A DNA stretch of 64,000 nucleotides from Corynebacterium cystitidis (lineage in GTDB: Bacteria; Actinomycetota; Actinomycetes; Mycobacteriales; Mycobacteriaceae): positions 124,001 through 188,000 of the forward strand of contig NZ_LT906473.1 in NCBI RefSeq assembly GCF_900187295.1, in the 5' to 3' direction. Shown one piece after another: positions 57,064 to 64,000 of this stretch (its first letter is position 1; each line of letters starts with the position of its first letter). Made by a program: the position numbers and the translations under genes. Under the pieces are notes generated by a model that saw only the letters and a program-made list of their open reading frames with translations, was not told where the DNA came from and did no database searches.

Positions 57064-59802
57064 ATGTTTGAGCGGTTTACTGACCGGGCACGCCGCGTCA
57101 TCGTTCTTGCCCAAGAAGAGGCGAGAATGCTGAATCATAATTACATCGGCACCGAGCACACCCTGCTCGGCCTGATCCATGAAGGCGAGGGCGTGGCAGC
57201 AAAAGCCCTCGAATCGATGGGTATCAACTTAGAAGACGTACGCCGCGAGGTCGAGGAAATTATCGGCCACGGCACGCAGCCACACACGGGACACATCCCG
57301 TTTACTCCACGGGCCAAGAAGGTTCTGGAGCTGTCGCTGCGGGAAGGCCTGCAAATGGGCCACAAATACATCGGCACGGAATTCTTGCTGCTCGGCCTCA
57401 TCCGTGAAGGTGAAGGTGTTGCTGCACAGGTGCTGACCAAGCTTGGTGCAGACCTGCCGCGCGTGCGCCAGCAGGTGATTCAGCTGCTTTCCGGTTACGA
57501 GGGCGGCCAGGGCCAAAATCCAGAGAGCCCGGAGCAGGGCAAGGGCGGCCCGGGCGCAGGCCCTGTTGGTGCCGGCGCTGGGCCTGGTGCTGGCGCGCCG
57601 GGTGCCGGTGGGCGCACCGGCGAGCGTTCGAACTCGCTGGTGCTGGACCAGTTTGGCCGTAACCTCACCCAGGCTGCCAAGGAAGGCAAGCTGGACCCAG
57701 TGGTGGGCCGCGAGAAGGAAATCGAACGCATCATGCAGGTGCTTTCGCGTCGCACCAAGAACAACCCTGTGCTCATTGGTGAGCCTGGCGTTGGTAAGAC
57801 CGCTGTGGTTGAAGGCTTGGCCCTTGACATTGTCAACGGCAAGGTGCCTGAAACCCTGAAGGACAAGCAGGTGTACTCGCTTGACCTGGGATCATTGGTG
57901 GCGGGTTCGCGCTACCGCGGTGACTTCGAGGAACGCCTGAAGAAGGTGCTTAAGGAGATTAACCAGCGTGGCGACATCATCTTATTCATTGATGAGATTC
58001 ACACCTTGGTTGGCGCAGGAGCAGCAGAAGGCGCGATTGACGCTGCCAGCTTGCTAAAGCCGAAGCTTGCCCGTGGTGAGCTGCAAACCATTGGTGCCAC
58101 CACCTTGGAGGAATACCGCAAGCACATTGAGAAGGACGCCGCTTTAGAGCGTCGTTTCCAACCAGTGCAGGTCGATGAGCCCTCTGTGGAAGACACGGTG
58201 TTGATCCTGAAGGGGCTGCGCGACAAGTACGAAGCACACCACCGCGTGTCCTACACCGATGATGCCCTGAACGCTGCGGCGAACCTCTCAGACCGCTATA
58301 TCAATGACCGCTTCCTGCCAGACAAGGCAGTAGACCTCCTCGATGAGGCCGGTGCCCGCATGCGCATCAAACGCATGACGGCTCCTGAGGGCCTGCGCGA
58401 GGTAGACGAACGGATCGCTGATGTGCGCCGCGAGAAGGAAGCGGCGATTGACGCCCAGGACTTCGAAAAAGCCGCTGGCCTGCGCGACACTGAGCGCAAA
58501 CTGAGTGAGGAACGCGCGGAGAAGGAAAAGCAGTGGCGTGCTGGCGACCTGGAAGAAATCGCCGAGGTAGGCGAGGACCAGATCGCAGAAGTGCTCGCTG
58601 CCTGGACCGGTATCCCGGTGTTCAAGCTCACCGAGAAGGAATCCGCACGCCTGCTCAACATGGAAGAGGAGCTGCACAAGCGCATTATCGGCCAGGACGA
58701 CGCCGTCAAGGCTGTCTCGCGCGCGATCCGTCGTACCCGTGCGGGTTTGAAGGACCCGAAGCGTCCATCTGGTTCGTTCATCTTCGCCGGGCCGTCCGGT
58801 GTGGGTAAAACCGAGCTGTCGAAAGCGCTGGCAGAGTTCCTGTTCGGCGACGAAGACTCCCTGATCCAGATTGACATGGGCGAGTTCCATGACCGCTTCA
58901 CCGCCTCGCGCCTGTTCGGTGCCCCTCCGGGATACGTCGGCTACGAAGAGGGCGGCCAGCTCACTGAAAAGGTGCGCCGCAAGCCGTTTAGCGTGGTGCT
59001 TTTCGACGAGATAGAGAAGGCGCACAAGGAGATTTACAACACCTTGCTGCAGGTGCTCGAAGAAGGCCACCTCACCGACGGCCAAGGCCGCGTGGTGGAC
59101 TTCAAGAACACCGTGCTCATCTTCACCTCGAACCTGGGTACCTCCGACATCTCCAAGGCTGTGGGCCTGGGCTTCAGCGGCAATTCCGCCACCGACTCGG
59201 ACGCGCAGTACGAGCGCATGAAGAATAAGGTGCATGATGAGCTGAAGAAGCACTTCCGGCCAGAATTCTTGAACCGTATCGACGAGATCGTGGTGTTCCA
59301 CCAGCTCACCCAGGAGCAGATCGTTGAAATGGTCGAGCTGCTCATCGCGCGCGTCGAAAAGGCTCTGGAAGCCCAAGACATGGGAATTGAGCTGACCGAT
59401 AAGGCCAAGAACCTGCTTGCACAACGCGGTTTTGACCCAGTATTGGGGGCGCGCCCGCTGCGCCGCACCATCCAGCGGGAGATCGAAGACGTGATGAGCG
59501 AGAAGATCCTCTTCGGCGAGATCGGTGCCGGCGAGATCATCACGGTTGACGTGGAGAACTGGGACGGCGAGTCCAAAAACACGGAGGAAGCCGCATTCAC
59601 CTTCACCCCACGCCCGAAGCCACTTCCGGAGGACACCTTCACCGAGGAAGAAGCCGAGGAGGTTCGCGAAGTGGAAAACCCGGTAGAGCCGGAGGCAGAC
59701 AATGTCACCCCGGACGTACCGGAGTCTGATCCAGTACTGCGTGACGACGAGCCCGGTGGCGGCCCGGCAGCTGGCCCTGCCGGCGCGGGCCAACCACTCT
59801 AA
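57064..59802 (+). CDS. clpC: ClpC ATPase subunit of the Clp protease
   Basis: 912 residues: Clp N repeats ([20 protein letters not shown]... and [24 protein letters not shown]), Gly/Pro linker, first AAA domain with [15 protein letters not shown] and [22 protein letters not shown]-like coiled middle domain, second AAA domain [20 protein letters not shown] and [11 protein letters not shown], and a C-terminal acidic/Pro-rich tail. Unfolds substrates for ClpP1P2. The ATG at 57064 with GAGGGG upstream is used; five codons upstream are also open. Confidence 0.96.
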   Translation: MFERFTDRARRVIVLAQEEARMLNHNYIGTEHTLLGLIHEGEGVAAKALESMGINLEDVRREVEEIIGHGTQPHTGHIPFTPRAKKVLELSLREGLQMGHKYIGTEFLLLGLIREGEGVAAQVLTKLGADLPRVRQQVIQLLSGYEGGQGQNPESPEQGKGGPGAGPVGAGAGPGAGAPGAGGRTGERSNSLVLDQFGRNLTQAAKEGKLDPVVGREKEIERIMQVLSRRTKNNPVLIGEPGVGKTAVVEGLALDIVNGKVPETLKDKQVYSLDLGSLVAGSRYRGDFEERLKKVLKEINQRGDIILFIDEIHTLVGAGAAEGAIDAASLLKPKLARGELQTIGATTLEEYRKHIEKDAALERRFQPVQVDEPSVEDTVLILKGLRDKYEAHHRVSYTDDALNAAANLSDRYINDRFLPDKAVDLLDEAGARMRIKRMTAPEGLREVDERIADVRREKEAAIDAQDFEKAAGLRDTERKLSEERAEKEKQWRAGDLEEIAEVGEDQIAEVLAAWTGIPVFKLTEKESARLLNMEEELHKRIIGQDDAVKAVSRAIRRTRAGLKDPKRPSGSFIFAGPSGVGKTELSKALAEFLFGDEDSLIQIDMGEFHDRFTASRLFGAPPGYVGYEEGGQLTEKVRRKPFSVVLFDEIEKAHKEIYNTLLQVLEEGHLTDGQGRVVDFKNTVLIFTSNLGTSDISKAVGLGFSGNSATDSDAQYERMKNKVHDELKKHFRPEFLNRIDEIVVFHQLTQEQIVEMVELLIARVEKALEAQDMGIELTDKAKNLLAQRGFDPVLGARPLRRTIQREIEDVMSEKILFGEIGAGEIITVDVENWDGESKNTEEAAFTFTPRPKPLPEDTFTEEEAEEVREVENPVEPEADNVTPDVPESDPVLRDDEPGGGPAAGPAGAGQPL

Positions 59803-59949
59803 AACTGGCACTCTAAAGCCGTGGTCCAGCTGGCAGTGCGAAGGTGTCAACGCCTGCCAGCACAGTGAAAGTGGTGCAGATTACATTCGCGGGCAAGGTC
59901 TAGAAATGTCACTAGGTCGGTGTTAAGGTTAACAACACGTTGACCAATA

Positions 59950-60012
59950 GGGTTGTTACTCTGATCGTCGAAAAGCGACACTGCGCGCAAGCTCGGCGAA
60001 TGAGGCAAGACC
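59950..60012 (+). promoter_or_regulatory. RAT-like antiterminator target
   Basis: GGGTTGTTACT at 59950-59960 and AGGCAAGACC at 60003-60012 are the two halves of a BglG/LicT RNA target. They are 42 bases apart instead of the usual 8-10; the insert contains the small hairpin GTCG-aaaag-CGAC. The 3' half overlaps the terminator stem. Confidence 0.7.
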
Positions 60013-60056
60013 TGGGGTACGGCACAAAGCCGTGCACCCAGGTCATTTCGCTTTTC
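60009..60056 (+). terminator. Leader terminator of the PTS operon
   Basis: GACCTGGGGTACGGC-acaaa-GCCGTGCACCCAGGTC followed by ATTTCGCTTTT. Mutually exclusive with the RAT fold, so transcription should continue only when the antiterminator binds. Confidence 0.85.
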
Positions 60057-60091
60057 AGGGCCACAGCCCACATGTGAAGAAAGGAGCGACG

Positions 60092-62227
60092 ATGTCGAAG
60101 ATCACACTCACCGACCAGGCAACCGACATCCTGGAAGGTATCGGCGGTGCCGACAATATCGCATCGTTTACCCACTGCGCCACCCGGCTGCGTTTCGAAC
60201 TGCGCGATCAATCCCTCGTGGATAAGGATCGGCTGGAAGCCAACCCGAAGGTCATGGGCGCTGTGCCCCAAGGCACCAACAATTATCAAGTCATCATCGG
60301 CGGCGACGTGGCCACCGTGTACAACGAAATACAAAGACTGCCTGAAATGCGCAACTGCACCGCAGGAGGCGGAAACAAATCCGACGCCGACATCAAAGCA
60401 GAGGCGCGCTCAAAGACCCGCGGCAAATACTCGTGGCTGGACAGTTTCTTCGAGTACCTCTCGGATTCCTTCCGCCCACTGTTAGGCGTATTGCTTGGTG
60501 CTTCGCTGATCATTGCGTTTACAGCCGTGATGGAGGCGTTCGGTGTCGTCGATACGCGTGCCGACGACAAAGCCGCCGGCTGGGTGTTCATTGATGCAAT
60601 GTGGCGCTCCGTGTTCTACTTCCTGCCAGTATTCGTGGCGTACAACGCGGGCAAGAAACTCAACATTGACGCGTGGGTACCGGCCACGGTGATCTTTGCG
60701 CTGATGACACCGAATTTCATCGACCTGAAAGACCATCCGGACGCCGTCGCCACCGTCAATGAAGCACTAGGTACTGAGGTGTACTCCGTCGACATCTTCG
60801 GTCTGCCACTGCTGCTCAATGACTATGGCGGCAACGTGTTCGTCCCGCTGATCATGGCACCTGTGGCCGCCCTGGTGTACAAAGGCCTGCAGAAGGTGAT
60901 TCCAAGTTCGGTCCACATGGTGTTCGTGCCATTTCTCACGCTGGTGATTGTGATCCCGCTGACCGCGTTTGTGATCGGCCCGTTTGGCATTTGGCTGGGC
61001 AATATCATTGGTGTGGGCTTGGCCTGGTTGAATGGTAACGCACCTTTCGTTTTTGCCATCCTGATCCCAATGCTCTACCCATTCCTGGTCCCACTGGGCT
61101 TGCACTGGCCACTCAACGCCCTGATGCTAGTAAACATCAACACGCTGGGCTATGACTTCATTCAAGGCCCCATGGGTGTGTGGAATTTCGCTTGCTTCGG
61201 CGCCACCGCTGGTGTGCTCATCCTGTCTATGCGTGACCGCGACCCCGCGATGCGCCAGACCGCCGGTGGCGCGCTGGCCGCAGGCCTGTTTGGCAGTATT
61301 TCGGAGCCTTCGCTCTACGGTATCCACCTGCGTTATAAGAAGATTTACCCACGCATGCTGGTCGGTTGCTTCCTGGGTGGTGTGACTATCGCCGTATTGT
61401 CCGCCGGCGCAGGCGGTGTGACCACCAAGGCGTTCGTGTTCACCTCGCTGCTGACCACGGTTGTGTTCAGCCCGATAGTGCCGTATCTCATCGCGATCGC
61501 TGTGGCTTTCTTCGTGCCGCTGCTGATCATCGTCGCCACCGACTACCGCACCCCCGAGGAGAAGGAAGAAGCACTCGCGCGGGCCCGTGCTGCCCGTGAG
61601 ACCGAGGTTGAGGAATCGCCAGTGCTTAACGACGAAACCCCTGCCGAACCTGCAGCGCAGTCTGCAGCGCCTGCAGCGCCTACTGCAACCACTACGATTG
61701 CAGCACCGATTTCGGGCGAGTTCGTCGCTATGGCGGACTTGGAGGATGCTGCATTCGCGTCGGGAGCGCTTGGCGAGGCGATCGGTATTGTTCCGGATGG
61801 TGGTGGTCAGTCATCCGAGGCTGCGGATGGTGGTGGTCAGTCATCCGAGCTTGCGGATGGGCATGGTCAGTCATCCGAGCTTGCGAGGATGACTGTCGTC
61901 GCCCCGGTGTCCGGCACAGTGATCTCGGTGGTGAAGACGAAGCACGCCTACGGCCTCAAAACGGATGATGGCGTGGAGATTCTGGTGCATATCGGCATCG
62001 ACACCGTGAAGATGAAGGGTGAAGGTTTCACTCCGGCGGTGGAGAAGAAACAGTACGTCACCGCTGGCGATCCACTTGCAACCGTTGATTTCAACGCAGT
62101 AGAAACCGCTGGTTTTGACACTACTGTGGTCATGACCGTGGTTAACTCGAAGAGTTTGACGGCGGTGGAAGCCACAGGTTCCGGCACGGTTGTTGCCGGT
62201 GATCCCGTGATCAGCGTGGATAAATAG
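60092..62227 (+). CDS. PTS beta-glucoside/sucrose-type EIIBCA permease
   Basis: 711 residues. EIIB (about 1-85) with phosphocysteine in FTHCATRLRF; EIIC (about 110-490) with about ten membrane helices; EIIA at about 610-711 with phospho-His in VEILVHIGIDTVKMKG. The linker has a threefold 10-residue repeat (GGGQSSEAAD, GGGQSSELAD, GHGQSSELAR). Imports and phosphorylates a sugar, probably a beta-glucoside or disaccharide given the linked antiterminator. RBS AAAGGAG ten bases upstream of ATG. Confidence 0.9.
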   Translation: MSKITLTDQATDILEGIGGADNIASFTHCATRLRFELRDQSLVDKDRLEANPKVMGAVPQGTNNYQVIIGGDVATVYNEIQRLPEMRNCTAGGGNKSDADIKAEARSKTRGKYSWLDSFFEYLSDSFRPLLGVLLGASLIIAFTAVMEAFGVVDTRADDKAAGWVFIDAMWRSVFYFLPVFVAYNAGKKLNIDAWVPATVIFALMTPNFIDLKDHPDAVATVNEALGTEVYSVDIFGLPLLLNDYGGNVFVPLIMAPVAALVYKGLQKVIPSSVHMVFVPFLTLVIVIPLTAFVIGPFGIWLGNIIGVGLAWLNGNAPFVFAILIPMLYPFLVPLGLHWPLNALMLVNINTLGYDFIQGPMGVWNFACFGATAGVLILSMRDRDPAMRQTAGGALAAGLFGSISEPSLYGIHLRYKKIYPRMLVGCFLGGVTIAVLSAGAGGVTTKAFVFTSLLTTVVFSPIVPYLIAIAVAFFVPLLIIVATDYRTPEEKEEALARARAARETEVEESPVLNDETPAEPAAQSAAPAAPTATTTIAAPISGEFVAMADLEDAAFASGALGEAIGIVPDGGGQSSEAADGGGQSSELADGHGQSSELARMTVVAPVSGTVISVVKTKHAYGLKTDDGVEILVHIGIDTVKMKGEGFTPAVEKKQYVTAGDPLATVDFNAVETAGFDTTVVMTVVNSKSLTAVEATGSGTVVAGDPVISVDK
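61793..61887 (+). repeat. Threefold 30-bp repeat in the PTS linker
   Basis: GGTCAGTCATCCGAG recurs at 30-base spacing three times, coding for the Gly/Ser-rich linker between IIC and IIA. Confidence 0.9.
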
Positions 62228-62249
62228 GGCGAACTGCAAGGAGAACGGG

Positions 62250-63140
62250 ATGCATATTCTGCGCGTGTTCAACAACAATGTGGTGCTGGCGAAAGACGTG
62301 GCACAGCACCGTGTGGCTAGCGCCGATGGGGAGGTCATCCTTACTGGGCGTGGCATCGGGTTCGGTGCGCGCACTGGTGATGTGGTTGATCTCGCGCGCG
62401 TGCAGAAAGTATTTGTGCCTGCCGACGGCCGCGATCCGGACCATTTGGGCGAGATGCTCGCGATGGTTCCGGAGGTGGCGATCTCCGCGATCATTGAGGC
62501 GCTTGCCGCCATCGATGCGCCCGTCGAGCTGCGCGAGAAGGTCACCCTGGTCACAGCTTTGGCGGACCACTTGCATGGTGCGATTGAGCGCCAGCGTTTC
62601 GAGCATGATTTCACCTACCCGCTGGAAGCGGAGGTGCGCCACTTGTACCCGGTGGAGCTTGATTTGGCCCAGCGGCTGCTGGCCCATATTAATCAGAACC
62701 AGAGCCTGAATTCTGCTTTGAACTTGCAGCGCCCTTTGCCGGATTCTGAGGCGATCGCGTTTGCGTTGCATTTCGTCAACGCTGGTTTTACCGCTGGCGA
62801 TTTGTCCCATACGTATGCGATGACGGGTGTGATCCAGCAAATCTTGAGCGTGATTGGTGCCTTTTATGGCGTTGAGCTGGAGCAGTCGTCGATAGCTGCG
62901 GCCCGTTTTATTACCCACATGCGTTACTTATTCACCAGGTTGGCCAGTGGCGAACAGTTGGCCGGGCTGGCGAATCCTCTGACAGATCAAATCATGGCGA
63001 CCTATCCGCGCGCGTTGCAGTGCGCCCAGCAGGTGGCCACCATCGTCGAGTTGCGCTTTGATGCGGATCTTAACGACGAAGAGATTGCCTATCTCACCCT
63101 CCATATCGAGCGTCTTGGCGCTCAACGAAAGGAAGCGTAA
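62250..63140 (+). CDS. BglG/LicT-family transcriptional antiterminator
   Basis: 296 residues. N-terminal RNA-binding domain (ILRVFNNNVVLAKD and EVILTGRGIGFGARTGDVVD), then PRD1 (about 70-170) and PRD2 (about 175-285) with the conserved His residues (ADHLHGAIERQ, DLSHTYAM, FITHMRYLFTRL). Binds the RAT in the operon leader when PRDs are phosphorylated by the PTS according to sugar and carbon status. RBS AAGGAGA. Directly follows the permease. Confidence 0.93.
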   Translation: MHILRVFNNNVVLAKDVAQHRVASADGEVILTGRGIGFGARTGDVVDLARVQKVFVPADGRDPDHLGEMLAMVPEVAISAIIEALAAIDAPVELREKVTLVTALADHLHGAIERQRFEHDFTYPLEAEVRHLYPVELDLAQRLLAHINQNQSLNSALNLQRPLPDSEAIAFALHFVNAGFTAGDLSHTYAMTGVIQQILSVIGAFYGVELEQSSIAAARFITHMRYLFTRLASGEQLAGLANPLTDQIMATYPRALQCAQQVATIVELRFDADLNDEEIAYLTLHIERLGAQRKEA

Positions 63141-63143
63141 ATC

Positions 63144-64000
63144 ATGAGTACTCGCACCATCATCCACGGGGTTGGTGTTTCGGCCGGCACCACGTTTGGC
63201 CCGGCTGTGATCATCAGCCCGGCGGCAGGCGTCGATAGTAATGAGCCTGCATGTACCGACCCGGAGGCGGATACCGCCCGAATCAAGGACGTATTGCAGC
63301 AGGTTGCTGACGGTTTGAGCGCGCGTGCCGACGACGCCCCCGAGACTTCGAAAGCTATTGTGCAGGCCACCGCTGGCCTGGCAACTGACCGGGGTTTGTT
63401 ACGTACTGTGACCAAGGAGTTGAAGAAGGGCTCTGGTGTTACCCGGGCGGTGCATGACGCGGTGGAGAACTTTGCCGCGAAGCTGCGCAAGCTGGGCGGC
63501 TACATGGCCGAGCGCGTGACTGACTTGTATGACGTGCGTGACCGTGCCATTGCCCGTTTGCGTGGGTTGGAAGAGCCGGGCGTGCCGACGCTGCACCAGC
63601 CCAGCGTGATTGTTGCCGTTGACCTGGCACCCGCGGAGACGGCCACACTGAACCCGGAGCTGGTGCGCGGCATCATCACCGCGGAGGGTGGCCCCACCTC
63701 CCACACTGCGATCCTGGCGGCCCAGCTGGGGATTCCGGCCGTGGTTAAAGCGACGGGCATCCTGGATCAGCTCAGTGCTGGCGAATTAGTCGCACTTGAC
63801 GGTGGGGTGGGCGAGGTGATTATCGCACCGACCGACGACGATACTGATCAGTTGGCGGAGCGTTCCCGCCGCCGCGCCAGCGCCCTGGCGGGCTCCTCCG
63901 GTGAGGGCGCGACCCGGGACGGCCACCGCGTCAAACTTTTGGCCAATATTGGTACTGCCGAGGACGCTCACAAAGCCGCCAGCTTCGACCTGGAAGGTTC
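63144..64000 (+). CDS. ptsI: PTS enzyme I, 3' end outside window
   Basis: 285 codons visible from MSTRTIIHGVGVSAGTTFGP. The PEP-utilising motif GGPTSHTAILAAQLGIPAVV carries the active His. The HPr-binding helical subdomain precedes it and the start of the PEP-binding barrel (HRVKLLANIGTAEDA) is present when the sequence ends. It phosphorylates HPr with PEP. GAAAGGAAG lies before the ATG. Cotranscription with the antiterminator (3-bp gap) is likely. Confidence 0.95.
   Translation, partial: MSTRTIIHGVGVSAGTTFGPAVIISPAAGVDSNEPACTDPEADTARIKDVLQQVADGLSARADDAPETSKAIVQATAGLATDRGLLRTVTKELKKGSGVTRAVHDAVENFAAKLRKLGGYMAERVTDLYDVRDRAIARLRGLEEPGVPTLHQPSVIVAVDLAPAETATLNPELVRGIITAEGGPTSHTAILAAQLGIPAVVKATGILDQLSAGELVALDGGVGEVIIAPTDDDTDQLAERSRRRASALAGSSGEGATRDGHRVKLLANIGTAEDAHKAASFDLEG

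Larger units (their letters stand above)
59803..60091 (+). promoter_or_regulatory. Leader of the PTS operon
   Basis: Holds an extended RAT antiterminator target and an overlapping terminator (next entries). A hairpin-forming GCTGGCAG...CTGCCAGC at about 59829-59861 follows clpC without a T tract. Confidence 0.65.

Noticed and set aside
58288..59850. 520-codon minus-strand frame opposite clpC
   Set aside because: Antisense shadow of a highly conserved gene with no recognisable domain or RBS. The same holds for the 370-codon plus-strand frame at 30250-31362 opposite the NRPS-like gene.

Overview
The window is chromosomal DNA of a mycolic-acid-containing actinobacterium, almost certainly a Corynebacterium. 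It carries a porH-porA pair of tiny outer-membrane channel peptides beside groEL, two tandem secreted mycolyltransferases and leaderless GTG starts. The order ppa-dacB-tilS-hpt-ftsH-folE-folP-folB-folK-(DUF3180)-(coiled-coil)-(DUF2520-like)-panC-lysS-clpC matches the mycobacterial/corynebacterial chromosome.

Layout. 1-2.3 kb: 3' part of a NagZ-type GH3 glycosidase and a HAD phosphatase. 2.3-6.1 kb (minus): cardiolipin synthase, exonuclease III and a wrecked ABC transporter/histidine kinase/response regulator operon. 6.7-8.4 kb (minus): peptide deformylase and a GNAT enzyme. 8.4-12 kb (plus): DUF3263, LytR_C protein, GCS2-type ligase, then repeat-rich DNA and a nuclease-like protein. 12-18.6 kb (minus): complete mnh/mrp Na+/H+ antiporter operon with fused A/B subunits. 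18.9-23 kb: M20 peptidase, then groEL under two CIRCE operators, then porH-porA. 23-28 kb: PPK2, enoyl-CoA hydratase-like protein, two mycolyltransferases. 28.2-32.5 kb (minus): MarR regulator and a Pls/PosA-type NRPS-like enzyme. 33-35 kb: IstB remnant and a decayed IS3 copy with intact 23-bp ends. 35-38 kb: small proteins, rhodanese, ornithine cyclodeaminase-like gene. 38-50 kb: cell-wall, tRNA-modification, purine-salvage, FtsH and folate/pantothenate genes. 51-60 kb: lysS, a large VWA/LPXTG surface protein, clpC. 60-64 kb: a PTS operon controlled by a BglG/LicT-type antiterminator, ending in ptsI cut by the window edge.

Functional groups: envelope and surface (porins, mycolyltransferases, DacB, LPXTG adhesin, Cls), cation homeostasis (Mnh), proteostasis (GroEL, FtsH, ClpC, Def), folate synthesis (FolE-P-B-K), and regulated sugar uptake (IIBCA, antiterminator, enzyme I).

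The least expected signals are (1) a 12-base word, GCTTATCGACGA, found exactly 14 times on both strands inside unrelated genes; (2) many short tandem repeats in spacers and in some coding linkers, including a 14-bp family in mirrored arrays at two loci; (3) ftsH running in frame into folE after an apparent one-base loss; (4) a PanC homologue that has lost a catalytic His; (5) evidence that the mycolyltransferase pair arose by a tandem duplication that also copied part of the upstream gene. No rRNA, tRNA or CRISPR was recognised.
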